NCBI RefSeq assembly: GCF_003970915.1
Contig: NZ_RXOF01000009.1
Location: 186,001-250,000, forward strand
Length of the DNA stretch: 64,000 nt
Reading direction: 5' to 3'
Source of the DNA: Hymenobacter gummosus
Lineage (GTDB): Bacteria > Bacteroidota > Bacteroidia > Cytophagales > Hymenobacteraceae
Positions 52,101-59,356 of this stretch are shown here, piece after piece (the stretch's first letter is position 1; every line of letters begins with the position of its first letter). Under the pieces are notes generated by a model, which saw only the letters and a list, made by a program, of their open reading frames with translations, made no database searches and was not told the origin of the DNA. The position numbers and the translations under genes were made by a program.

Positions 52101-52723
52101 GCCACGTACTCCACGCTGGCCACCCAGGCGCGGGCAGCCAGGGCGGGCAAATCGGCGGCGGGCACGGTCACGGTCAGCTGCCGCGAGAAGTCCAGCCGCT
52201 CAGTCACCGCGTAGCCGGCGCTGGTCAGGGCCGCAGCGGCTTCGCCCGGCTGAATGGTAGGGTGATACCCGACTACCACCGCTACCCGGCCGCTGCCGCG
52301 CAGGGCGTAGGCCGGGGTGCTGTGCTGGGCCAGCAGGCCGGTGTATTTCCACTCGGGCTGCACCGGCACCACGCTGCGGATGCCGAAGCCGCGCAGGCGG
52401 CTGCGGTCGAGGCCGGTGGGCAGGGCGGCGGAATAGGCGTTTTTGGGCAGGTAGTCGAGCAGCTGCACGCCCAGAGCCGCGAGGGCGCGGCGCTCTTCGG
52501 CGGTAGGCAGCTGCTCAAACTGGATGACGCGGTAAACTTTGCTCTGCCAGATGTCAGCAGCGGCCAGCGGCTCGGTGCGGCCGGCGGCCTGCCAGGTAGC
52601 GAAATTGGCCGGCAGCGTGGGCGTGCCACTGGCCAGCAGGAGCTTGGGGGCGGGCGCCTGGGCGTGCAGCGCGGGGCTGCCCAGGGCCAGCGCCGCCAGC
52701 AGCAGCGCGTCGAGGTGTTTCAT
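49169..52723 (-). CDS. S8 family serine peptidase (subtilase) with T9SS sorting domain
   Basis: 1184 residues. Signal peptide MKHLDALLLAALALGSPALHA. A propeptide-like region (about 30-220) follows, then the subtilase core: Asp in INVAHGDDGLIGP (D248 or D249), His in GTHGDHVAGIIMG (H274), SSGNEGAG, and Ser in GTSMSCPAVSG (S442). Downstream come a P-domain-like/PPC-type beta-sandwich, fibronectin-like and PKD-like repeats (TPVQLRDNSQLQPNAWQWTV; PGTYSVTLRASNTYG), a jelly-roll region (FRSSTFPPAGWQVDNANG) and the type A sorting domain (FSAYPVPFGQQLTVALQ...LRLLLPNGRSQSLQVVK). All triad residues are present. Secreted protease of the type IX pathway. Confidence 0.92.
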   Translation of the reverse strand: MKHLDALLLAALALGSPALHAQAPAPKLLLASGTPTLPANFATWQAAGRTEPLAAADIWQSKVYRVIQFEQLPTAEERRALAALGVQLLDYLPKNAYSAALPTGLDRSRLRGFGIRSVVPVQPEWKYTGLLAQHSTPAYALRGSGRVAVVVGYHPTIQPGEAAAALTSAGYAVTERLDFSRQLTVTVPAADLPALAARAWVASVEYVAPDPVHDNNRGRTDHRANVLAADYGAGRHYDGRGINVAHGDDGLIGPHIDFQGRLDQSSAGPDGGTHGDHVAGIIMGAGNMDPRYRGQAVGAFNYYYTYPNNINNAPTHYTTRRIRITSNSYSNGCNAGYTAFARQMDQMSRQMPLMLHVFSSGNEGAGNCNYGAGATWGNITGGHKVAKNVITVGNLTYQDALASSSSRGPATDGRIKPEVCAVGSSVMSTMPNNTYAAQTGTSMSCPAVSGVVAQLMHAHKALNNGAEAPGALIKAALMNTAEDLGNAGPDFRFGYGRIDALRAVRVLEQRTYRHDSLSQGQTRTHTLTVPAGQRQLRVMLYWPDYEAAANSSVNLVNNLDLTLTAPDGTTYQPWVLDSRPTAAQLNAVAVRGRDTLNNAEQVTLDVPAAGTYTLTVRGAAVPQGMQQYFLLHTLLDDQVEMIYPLGGEGFVPGETEAVRWNAAPGTDPFTLEYTFDNGATWTSIASGISATQRYYNWAIPTSITPSGQARLRVRRGTQQDESDANFSIVGVPANLRASAVCRTGTTLLWDAVPGATAYDVFRLGTMYMDSVTTVTGVSATLPMVTGDQWFAVRARGANGMAGRRTTALLRPTVLTNCAEGPLALIGVLSRQACVNTPVQLRDNSQLQPNAWQWTVTPSTGVTFVGGTSATSQHPQLQFSQPGTYSVTLRASNTYGSDLRTENNLLTVVAPLTGPFVEEFRSSTFPPAGWQVDNANGGFTWQLSPSTVVAPDNLRRRVPYVNDYAYEDRGAEEYLLAPPVAADDTNPTAVEFSVAHAAYSASYRDGLRVDLSLDCGQTFQPTSYLKRGTSLATVTGYVTTAWSPTLPTHWRRETVDLRPYIPAGFRGNVVVRFTNLNDNGNNLYLTDVNVGFIITSKRASAGLMQFSAYPVPFGQQLTVALQAAKAGPATLLLTDALGRELRRQPVQLSGAAQQVNMPTDAIAAGVYTLRLLLPNGRSQSLQVVK

Positions 52724-52805
52724 GTTGTGGGGATAAGGGAATTGGCGAGTGAGTGACTGGCAGCAATTTAGCCAAAACCCTTCACGGTTTCTTCATTATT
52801 CCTAG

Positions 52806-53090
52806 ATGTCGGGTAGGAGGGTATGGGGGTGAGAGGGTAGGAGTTTGAGGAAAAGAACGTCATCCTGAGCTTTAGCGAAGGACCTTCCTCCAACCCCGCA
52901 CCAACTGAAAAGCGCAGCCACCAACGCCCTGACGTTAATGGCTGCGCTTTATCGTTCCTGTTGATTAGTGTCTGCACGTTGGCATTGGCGGCAGTGCAGG
53001 GCTGGAGGAAGGTCCTTCGCTGCGCTCAGGATGACGTTCTTTCCCCCCGTCCTCTCCTACCCTCACACCCTCCTACCCTCACACCATAAC
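52806..53090. repeat. Family H copy 7 nested in a family C repeat
   Basis: Outer arms are family C (GGGTAGGAGGGTATGGGGGT...GAGAGGGTAGGAG at 52809-52842, and CTCTCCTACCCTCACACCCTCCTACCC at 53052-53078). Between them lies a complete family H element (AAGAACGTCATCCTGAGC at 52854 to GCTCAGGATGACGTTCTT at 53041). Nesting suggests the H element was inserted into the loop of a C element. Confidence 0.85.
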
Positions 53091-54752
53091 CTACTCGTCC
53101 AGGTACTGGTGCACGAACTTGATGGCCATGGCGCCTTCGCCCACGGCCGAGGCCACCCGGGCCATGGCGCCGGAGCGACTGTCGCCGGCCGAGAAGATGC
53201 CGGGCACGCAGGTTTCGAGGGCGTACGGTTCGCGCTGCTTTTTCCAGCGCTGGGCAAAGCGCGGGTCGGCCACCAGGTCGCGGCCGGTGAGGACGTAGCC
53301 GCGGCCGTCGCAGAGCACCGCGTCGCACACCCACTCGGTGCTGGGCTTGGCGCCGATGAACACGAACACGGCCCGGGCCGGGCACTCCTGGGTCTGGCCG
53401 GTCTGGTTCTGGCGCAGCACCACCGATTCGAGGTGGTCCTGGCCCTTCACTTCCTGGATTTCGGTGAAGGGCAGCAGCTCGATGTTCTCGGTGCGGCCGA
53501 TCTGCTCGATGAGGTAAGCCGACATGGACGCGGCCAGCGAGGCCCCGCGGATGACGATGTACACCCGGCGGGCGTAGCCGGCCAGGTACATAGCTGCCTG
53601 CCCGGCCGAGTTGCCACCGCCCACCACGTACACGTCCTGCTGGGAGCAGGAGCGGGCCTCGGTGCGGGCCGCCCCGTAGTACACGCCCGCCCCCGTCAGC
53701 TGCTGAATGCCCGGAATGTCGAGCTGCCGGTAGCTCACGCCGGTGGTCAGCACCACGGCGCGGGTGCGCACTTCGCTGCCGTCGGCCAGGGTCAGCACCT
53801 TGTACTCGTCCTGCACGCAGAGCTTGGTGACTTCCTGGGCGCTGAGGATTTCGGCCCCCAGGCGCGTGGCCTGCGCCCAGGCCCGGTGGGCCAGCTCGGC
53901 CCCGCTCAGGCCCGTGGGGAAGCCCAGGTAGTTTTCGATGCGGGAGGAGGTGCCGGCCTGTCCGCCCGGGTTCTGCCGCTCGATGAGCAGCGTCTTCAGC
54001 CCCTCCGAAGCGCCGTATACCGCCGCGCCCAGCCCCGAGGGCCCGGCGCCGACCACCACCACGTCGTACAGATCCTGCGAAGCCTGCCGGGCCAGGCCCA
54101 GCTGAGCGGCCACCTCGTTGCGGCTGGGATGGGCCAGCACGCTGCCGTCCTCGGTCACCACCACGGGCAGGTCCTGCGCCGTCAGGCCCAGGCTTTCCAG
54201 CAGCAGCGGCGCCTCGGGATTGGTCTCGAAATCCAGCCACTGAAACGCCACCATGTAGCCAGCCAGAAAGTCCTTGAGGTCGTGCGAGAGCGGCGACCAT
54301 TGAAAACCGATGAGCCGTACCCCGCGGAAGGCCGGCTGGTGCTGGGCCTGCCACACGGCCAGCAGGTCGTGCAGGGTGGGGTAGAGCAGCTCCTGGGGCG
54401 GGTCCCAGGGCTTCATCAGGTAGTAGTCGAGGCGGGCGTCGTTGATGGCGCGGATGGCGGCCTCGGTGTCGGCGTAGGCGGTAAGCAGCACGCGCTTGGC
54501 CTCCGGAAACAAGGTGCGGGCCTGCTCCAGCAGCTGCACGCCTTCCATGTCGGGCATGCGCTGGTCCGACAGCACCAGGGCCAGCGGCTCGGCGCGGGCC
54601 TTGAGCTGGCGAATCACCTCCAGGCCCTCGGTGCCCGAGCCGGCCCGCACGATGCGGTAGTCGGGCCGGAACTCCTGGCGCAGGTCCCGGTCGATGGCGG
54701 ATAGCACCTGGGGGTCGTCGTCGACCACGAGCAGCACGGGTTTCTTTTCCAT
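53091..54752 (-). CDS. Fused response regulator / thioredoxin-reductase-like FAD oxidoreductase
   Basis: 553 residues from ATG 54752 (MEKKPVLLVVDDDPQVLSAI). Three parts. REC domain (1-125): DDD acidic pocket, phosphoacceptor in LSDQRMPDM (D63), Lys in YYLMKPW (K114). Glutaredoxin-fold-like middle (about 143-220: GVRLIGFQWSPLSHDLKDFL, DLPVVVTEDGSVLAHPS) with no Cys pair. TrxR-like flavoprotein (228-553): GAGPSG (235-240), NYLGFPTGLSG, VYVVGGGNSAGQAAMYLA, FIGAKPSTEW, and GIFSAGDSRSG near the end. The CxxC that TrxR has before the NADPH motif is absent (YYGAARTEARSCS). It probably lets a sensor kinase tune a redox or FAD-dependent step; the reaction is unknown. Confidence 0.88.
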   Translation of the reverse strand: MEKKPVLLVVDDDPQVLSAIDRDLRQEFRPDYRIVRAGSGTEGLEVIRQLKARAEPLALVLSDQRMPDMEGVQLLEQARTLFPEAKRVLLTAYADTEAAIRAINDARLDYYLMKPWDPPQELLYPTLHDLLAVWQAQHQPAFRGVRLIGFQWSPLSHDLKDFLAGYMVAFQWLDFETNPEAPLLLESLGLTAQDLPVVVTEDGSVLAHPSRNEVAAQLGLARQASQDLYDVVVVGAGPSGLGAAVYGASEGLKTLLIERQNPGGQAGTSSRIENYLGFPTGLSGAELAHRAWAQATRLGAEILSAQEVTKLCVQDEYKVLTLADGSEVRTRAVVLTTGVSYRQLDIPGIQQLTGAGVYYGAARTEARSCSQQDVYVVGGGNSAGQAAMYLAGYARRVYIVIRGASLAASMSAYLIEQIGRTENIELLPFTEIQEVKGQDHLESVVLRQNQTGQTQECPARAVFVFIGAKPSTEWVCDAVLCDGRGYVLTGRDLVADPRFAQRWKKQREPYALETCVPGIFSAGDSRSGAMARVASAVGEGAMAIKFVHQYLDE

Positions 54753-54816
54753 CGGAGCGGCAATTGTGTTGGTACGGGCCGACAAGTTAGGGCGCCAGCC
54801 GGCGGGAAGAAAACCA

Positions 54817-55047
54817 CCCCGTCATCCTGACGAAGGAAGGACCTTGCTCGAGCCCTGCACAACTAAAAAGCGCAGCCACCAACGCGCTGTCGTTTGGGCT
54901 GCGCCTTCTTGCTCTGGCTGATTGGCGTCTGTACGTTGGCGTCTGTACGTTGGCACAAGCGGCGGTGCAGGGTGGGAGGAAGGCCCTTGACTACGTCGAC
55001 CTTCGGTTCGGCTGCGCCGTACGCCAGATGAAGGATGACGTTCTTTT
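54817..55047. repeat. Long palindromic element, family H copy 8
   Basis: CCCGTCATCCTGACGAAGGA, then GGACCTTGCTCGAGCCCTGC, AAAGCGCAGCCACCAACG; return arm GGCGGTGCAGGGTGGGAGGA, AGGCCCTTGACTACGTCGAC, GGATGACGTTC. A 16-base direct duplication (GCGTCTGTACGTTG) is seen at 54926-54955. Confidence 0.84.
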
Positions 55048-55061
55048 ATCCGCTCATCTAC

Positions 55062-55838
55062 TCAGCCATTCATCCGCTCAGCGGCCAGCGCGTAGAGCAC
55101 CGGCCGGCTGGGGCTGGCGTCGAGCTGGAGCATGGTTACCTGCAGGTTCAGCAGGTACAGGCCGTCGGGCACGGCGTCGGGCACGAAAATCAACTCGGTG
55201 ATGGTGGCCGCGCGGCGGATGTGGTCGGGGTACTGCCAGAAGATGTGATGGGCGGCCAGCACGCCCGCGTCCAGCTCCCGGTCCACGCTAGGCAAGTCGA
55301 GCAGCAGGTGCTCCACGCCCATATCGACCAGGTGCTGGGCCAGCTCGGCGCTGATGTAGGGCGGGTTATGACCGGAATACTGGCGCTGGCGCTTGGCCTC
55401 GTCGTTGGGCAGGGTGCGCAGAACCACGGCCTCGGGCGGCACCGGGGCGGCCTGCAGCAGCGGCAGCACGTCGGCCAGCTCCACCACCAGGTCGCCGTCG
55501 GGCCGGGGGCGCGGCGCCACCGACATCAGCCAGGCCACGAAGTGAAAGCGCGGGAGGCAGCCCGGCAGGGTGGCGGCCGGATCGGGGCTGATGTGGCCGT
55601 AGCACTCGGTGTGGGTGCCGTTGCCGTGGGGCGTCAGGTGCACGCGCTTGTAGTTGGTGCTGCCGCCCTCAGCCACCGAGCCCACGAAGCTGCCCACGCG
55701 AATCACGTCGATTTCCACCGGCTCGGCCCAGAAGCAGTTGACCTGCTCCGGCCCCGGCGCCAGCGGCAGGGCAATGTCGAGCGGCGCGGCGGCATCGAAG
55801 CGGAACGTGCGGCCGTGGTATTGAACGGTGGAGAGCAT
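55062..55838 (-). CDS. Cyclase family protein (kynurenine-formamidase-like)
   Basis: 258 residues, cytosolic. The metal-site motif of the family is in TPHGNGTHTECYGH (HGxGTHxE/D), with conserved residues around SVDRELDAGVLAAHHIFWQY (downstream His). Family members hydrolyse N-formylkynurenine or other cyclic or amide substrates; no tryptophan-degradation gene is adjacent, so the substrate is open. It lies between family H copy 8 and family D copy 2. Confidence 0.85.
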   Translation of the reverse strand: MLSTVQYHGRTFRFDAAAPLDIALPLAPGPEQVNCFWAEPVEIDVIRVGSFVGSVAEGGSTNYKRVHLTPHGNGTHTECYGHISPDPAATLPGCLPRFHFVAWLMSVAPRPRPDGDLVVELADVLPLLQAAPVPPEAVVLRTLPNDEAKRQRQYSGHNPPYISAELAQHLVDMGVEHLLLDLPSVDRELDAGVLAAHHIFWQYPDHIRRAATITELIFVPDAVPDGLYLLNLQVTMLQLDASPSRPVLYALAAERMNG

Positions 55839-55848
55839 AAGCGGGAGG

Positions 55849-56029
55849 CTGGCGCCGGTTTGGCCGTCGAAGACGGCGTAACCGGTGCCTCAAATAAAGC
55901 AGGTTTTCAACCTGCGTGGAACGTTGCTTTATCAAACCAGCCTACTCGTCCGGGGGCCGCACGCAGGCTGAAAGCCTGCCTGATGTTGGGCACCGGTTAC
56001 ACTCGCTTCGCTCGCTAAACCGGCGCCAG
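55849..56029. repeat. Inverted repeat, family D copy 2
   Basis: CTGGCGCCGGTTTGGCCGTC...GGCGTAACCGGTGCC...AATAAAGCAGGTTTTCAAC, returning as ACGCAGGCTGAAAGCCTGCC...GGGCACCGGTTACAC...GCTAAACCGGCGCCAG. The loop is about 45 bp and unlike that of copy 1. Confidence 0.85.
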
Positions 56030-56034
56030 TTCGC

Positions 56035-56739
56035 TCACGGCACGACGGGCGGCTCGGCGGTGAAGTCGGCGGCCAGCTGGTTGAGGATGCGGGCAATTTC
56101 GTCGGCGCGGCTGTAAACCATGAAGTGGGTGCCGCCCTGGATGAGGTATTCTACCTTGGCTGGGCCGGGAGGGAAGACCCTATCGTGGGTACCGCGAATC
56201 TGCACCGATGGGCCGATGTCGCGGCTGTCCCAGCGAAACAGGCTGCGGATGGCCCAGCGGGTGTAGCGCGGCTCCTGGTCGAGCAGAATCTGGCGGAACA
56301 GCTCGTACTCCGGCCCGTTGCTCACACCGAAATACCACTGGCCCACCCGGGGCATCAGGCGCAGAATCTGCGGGGGCAACCAGTGCTGCACGCCGGTGGC
56401 CCGCACCAGTTTCAGCAGCCAGGGCAGCTGGTCGGCCCCGGGGATGCTCGACACCAGTGCCACTAGGGCCAGGGGCCGCAGGCGGGCCATTTCCAGCGCC
56501 ACCGTGCCCCCGAACGACACGCCCACCAGCCAGCAGCGCTGCTCCAGCGGAATACTTTCGGCCATGCGGGCGGCGTAGGCCGTGATGGGCTCGTCGGCAT
56601 CGGCGGGCGGCAGCCAGGGCAGGTAGTGCACGGTGCCGCGCAGCTGCGGAATGAGGCGCTGAAACACCCGCTCGTCGGCGCCCAGGCCGGAAATCAGGTA
56701 GAACACGGGCTGGGGCTCCGGCCGGGCGGCGTCAGGCAT
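56035..56739 (-). CDS. Alpha/beta hydrolase
   Basis: 234 residues from ATG 56739 (MPDAARPEPQPVFYLISGLG); the frame extends upstream to 56886 through the 3' end of the next gene. Nucleophile elbow GVSFGGTVALEMA (S75), GADERVF oxyanion-loop region after strand 1, and the catalytic His in GGTHFMVYSRADE. Substrate unknown. Overlaps the stop of the gene at 56732-57175 by 8 bases. Confidence 0.82.
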   Translation of the reverse strand: MPDAARPEPQPVFYLISGLGADERVFQRLIPQLRGTVHYLPWLPPADADEPITAYAARMAESIPLEQRCWLVGVSFGGTVALEMARLRPLALVALVSSIPGADQLPWLLKLVRATGVQHWLPPQILRLMPRVGQWYFGVSNGPEYELFRQILLDQEPRYTRWAIRSLFRWDSRDIGPSVQIRGTHDRVFPPGPAKVEYLIQGGTHFMVYSRADEIARILNQLAADFTAEPPVVP

Positions 56740-57175
56740 CGAGGCGGCGGTAAATGGCTTCGAGGTAGAACACGTTGTCGGCCGCGGCCCGCTCCGCGCT
56801 GGCTTCCTCGTCGTCCTCGTCGGGGAATTCGTCTTCGTCGGCGGGGTAGGTGAAGGAGAGCTTGAGGGCAATGCCGGGCAGGGCAAACGGCTCCAGCTCC
56901 TCGGTGGCGTACTCCATCAGGCAGGGCCGGGGGGCGTTGGCCAAGGCATCGGCTACTTCTTCCTGCAGCTCCCCGGCCCGGGCCCCCGTCTGGCGCAGCA
57001 GCAAATCGAGCTGGGCAAAGGGCAGGCCGAGGTGGAAAAAGTAGGTCTGGTCGTCCAGCACGGTGGTGGCCCACAGGGTCACGTCGTCGGAGTTGTCGAA
57101 CACGATGGCGCGCACGCGGACGTCCTCCACAAAAAAGTCGGCCCCGTATTCAACGGCATCAATCAGGCGTAGCAT
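56732..57175 (-). CDS. Hypothetical acidic protein
   Basis: 147 residues from ATG 57175 (MLRLIDAVEYGADFFVEDVR), or nine residues longer from 57202. Contains RAIVFDNSDDVTLWATTVLD and an acidic C-terminus (YPADEDEFPDEDDEEASAER). No recognised family. Co-transcribed with the alpha/beta hydrolase, whose start lies 8 bases within it. Confidence 0.68.
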   Translation of the reverse strand: MLRLIDAVEYGADFFVEDVRVRAIVFDNSDDVTLWATTVLDDQTYFFHLGLPFAQLDLLLRQTGARAGELQEEVADALANAPRPCLMEYATEELEPFALPGIALKLSFTYPADEDEFPDEDDEEASAERAAADNVFYLEAIYRRLDA

Positions 57176-57303
57176 GCGGACAAGGTAAGCGGGGATGGGC
57201 AACAGGGCAAGCTACGCAGTACAGCAGCTCCGGGATGAGCCAGGGCCTGAGAAATGAGTTTGGGACCGGGCTGCTACCTTGCCGCCGAGCCATATTGCCC
57301 CCG

Positions 57304-57828
57304 ATGCGTCTGCCCGTACGCCGTTTTGTATACCTGAGCCTGCTGGGGCTGACCGCAGCGGCCTGCCAGCGCCAGGGCTACCCCTCGCCACCCGTGGCGG
57401 CCACCTGGCGTCTGCCGGAAGCCCCATCCTCAGCCGCCCCGCCCGATTCGGCGCGGCCCGTCCGGCCAGCGGCTCCGGCCAGCCTGGTTCGGCTGGCGCC
57501 GCATCAGCGCATGGCGGCGGTGCCCCGTAAGTTGTCCGCGCCCAGCCGGTTTAACTCTGTCAAACCCGTCGTTATGAGTCGCAACAGCCAGGCCCGTCCG
57601 CCCGCACCGGCCGCTCCCCGCCGCCGGCCGCTGCTCAGTGAAAACCAAGTGGTAGCCCTGGCGCTGCTGGGTGGGGGCGCCGTGTTCACGGCCGCCGGCC
57701 TGCTGCTGATGTTGGCCGTGGGCGGCACCGGGGCCGTGGTGGCCGGTATTCTGCTCGCGGTGGTCGGACTGAGCTTGTTCTGCGGCTGGTTTTACCTGCG
57801 GGCCCTGGGCAAGGCCTACCAGCACTGA
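57304..57828 (+). CDS. Hypothetical lipoprotein with C-terminal membrane helices
   Basis: 174 residues from ATG 57304 (MRLPVRRFVYLSLLGLTAAA followed by Cys). A Pro/Ala/Ser-rich middle is followed by two C-terminal hydrophobic helices (NQVVALALLGGGAVFTAAGL, VVAGILLAVVGLSLF). Proteins with this arrangement are common in Hymenobacter-like genomes without a known function. TACCTTGC at 57275-57282 may be its -7 box. Confidence 0.68.
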   Translation: MRLPVRRFVYLSLLGLTAAACQRQGYPSPPVAATWRLPEAPSSAAPPDSARPVRPAAPASLVRLAPHQRMAAVPRKLSAPSRFNSVKPVVMSRNSQARPPAPAAPRRRPLLSENQVVALALLGGGAVFTAAGLLLMLAVGGTGAVVAGILLAVVGLSLFCGWFYLRALGKAYQH

Positions 57829-57953
57829 AATTGACCGCGCTACGTAAAACAACAAGCACCCAGGCGGCGCGGCCGGATTCAGGGCGCAGCCCCTCAGGCG
57901 TAGACCTCACTCGGCGCAGCCGAGCGAGTGCGCAAGAGGGCGGTCCGTCGAAA
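57829..57953. other. Intergenic region with a short hairpin
   Basis: 125 bp between convergent genes. It contains CTCACTCGGCGCAGCCGAGCGAG (57907-57928 region), a partly palindromic stretch that may act as a terminator, but without a T run. No reading frame. Confidence 0.4.
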
Positions 57954-59099
57954 TCAACTATCCGGCGCCTCCAAAAACAGCTCCAGCGTAATCTGGTCGG
58001 CCAGCAGCTTGCCGCGGTCGGTGAGGCGTAGCAGGTCGGGCGTCACTTCGGCCCAGCCGTCGTGCTGCAGCTGCCGCAGGTAGGCGGCGCGGGAGGCGGC
58101 CAGGTCGACGCCGAGCTGGCGCAGGTGGGCCAGGCTGCAGCCCTGGGCGGTGCGCAGGCTGGTCATCAGGTACTCGTTGGCGCGGTCGGTCGGGCTGAGC
58201 TCCTCGCGGGTGGCGGGCAGCTCGTGGCGTTCCAGCAGGCCCTGCACGTACTGGGCGTTGCTGGCCACGGTGTACTGCCGGCTCCGGCCGTCGAAGGAGT
58301 GGGCGCTGGGGCCCAGGCCCAGGTAGGGCGTGCCCTGCCAGTAGCTGCTGTTGTGGCGGGAGTAGTGGCCGGGCCGGGCGAAGTTGCTGATTTCGTACTG
58401 CTCGTAGCCGGCGGCGCGGCTGGCTTCCAGCAGCATTTCAAACTCCCGGGCCACAAACTCCTCCGGTGCCGGCCGGAACTGCCCTTTGCGCAGCTGCCGG
58501 CCAAACACCGTCTGCGGCTCCACGGTGAGGGCGTAGCACGACAGATGTGGCACCTGCAAAGCCAAGGCCTGCTCCAGGTCGTACTGCCAGATGCCGTGGC
58601 CGTTTTCCGCATTCGGCACTCCGTAGATGAGGTCGATGCTGATGTTATCGAGGCCCGCGTCCTGGGCCGCCAGCACCGAGCGCCGCGACTCTTCGGCCGA
58701 GTGCGCCCGGTTCATCAGGCGCAGGTGCGGCTCGTGGAAGCTCTGCAGCCCGATGCTCAGCCGATTTACCGGCGAGGCGGCCAGCTCCCGCAGCTTGGCG
58801 GGCGTGAGGTCGTCGGGGTTGGCTTCCAGGGTGATTTCCGCATCCGGAGCCACTTCGAAGCGCCGGTAGATTTCCTCGAACAGGCGCAGCAGCTCGGTTT
58901 CCGTGAGCAGGGAAGGCGTGCCGCCGCCGAAGTAGATGGTGCTCAGGCCGGCGCCGCCGAGGTAGTCCTGGCGCAGCTCCATTTCGCGCAGCAAGGCTTC
59001 AATAACCTGCGGCTTGCGCCCCAGCGAGGTGCTGAAGTGAAAGTCGCAGTAGTGGCAGGCCTGCTTGCAGAAGGGAATGTGGAGGTAGAGTCCGGCCAT
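57954..59099 (-). CDS. hemW: Radical SAM heme chaperone HemW
   Basis: 381 residues from the ATG ending at 59099 (MAGLYLHIPFCKQACHYCDF); the longer frame upstream passes through palindromic DNA. 4Fe-4S cluster ligands CxxxCxxC (C11, C15, C18), then IYFGGGTPSLL, EANPDDLTPAKLREL, GLQSFHEPHLRLMNR AH and IDLIYGVPN; HemW C-terminal winged part ends ADQITLELFLEAPDS. The CDFHFSTS after the cluster matches HemW rather than true coproporphyrinogen dehydrogenase. It would deliver heme to respiratory enzymes. Confidence 0.93.
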   Translation of the reverse strand: MAGLYLHIPFCKQACHYCDFHFSTSLGRKPQVIEALLREMELRQDYLGGAGLSTIYFGGGTPSLLTETELLRLFEEIYRRFEVAPDAEITLEANPDDLTPAKLRELAASPVNRLSIGLQSFHEPHLRLMNRAHSAEESRRSVLAAQDAGLDNISIDLIYGVPNAENGHGIWQYDLEQALALQVPHLSCYALTVEPQTVFGRQLRKGQFRPAPEEFVAREFEMLLEASRAAGYEQYEISNFARPGHYSRHNSSYWQGTPYLGLGPSAHSFDGRSRQYTVASNAQYVQGLLERHELPATREELSPTDRANEYLMTSLRTAQGCSLAHLRQLGVDLAASRAAYLRQLQHDGWAEVTPDLLRLTDRGKLLADQITLELFLEAPDS

Positions 59100-59225
59100 A
59101 GCAGCGCGAAGTGGTACTTCGCGTATTGTTGAACGATTGCCGCCCGGGCGGCAGCCCCCGACAAACGGGGCTGCGCTAAACCGTGGTTTGGTGTGCAAAC
59201 CACGGGCTCGGTGCCAAATCAGCAG
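59100..59225. repeat. Cluster of short palindromes upstream of hemW
   Basis: Four hairpins in succession: CGCGAAGT-ggt-ACTTCGCG (family E-like, immediately before the hemW ATG), CCGCCCGGGCGG, CCCCGACAAACGGGG, and CCGTGGTTTG-gtgt-GCAAACCACGG. They form the 5' flank of hemW, in the gap to the next divergent gene. Confidence 0.7.
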
Positions 59226-59356
59226 TAAGATTGTGAAACCGTAAGGCGCGGCGTCTGGTTCGTTTGGAGCAGTGGCCGGGTCAGCCGGTCGAAAAAATCG
59301 GCCGCCGGCCTGCCGCCGGGCGAAATGAAAAACCGCCGCGCCGCGTTGTGGCTCCC

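Noticed and set aside
52968-54704. Open frame of 578 codons on the plus strand
   Set aside because: Antisense to the fused response regulator/oxidoreductase, starting inside a family H repeat; no domain, shadow composition.
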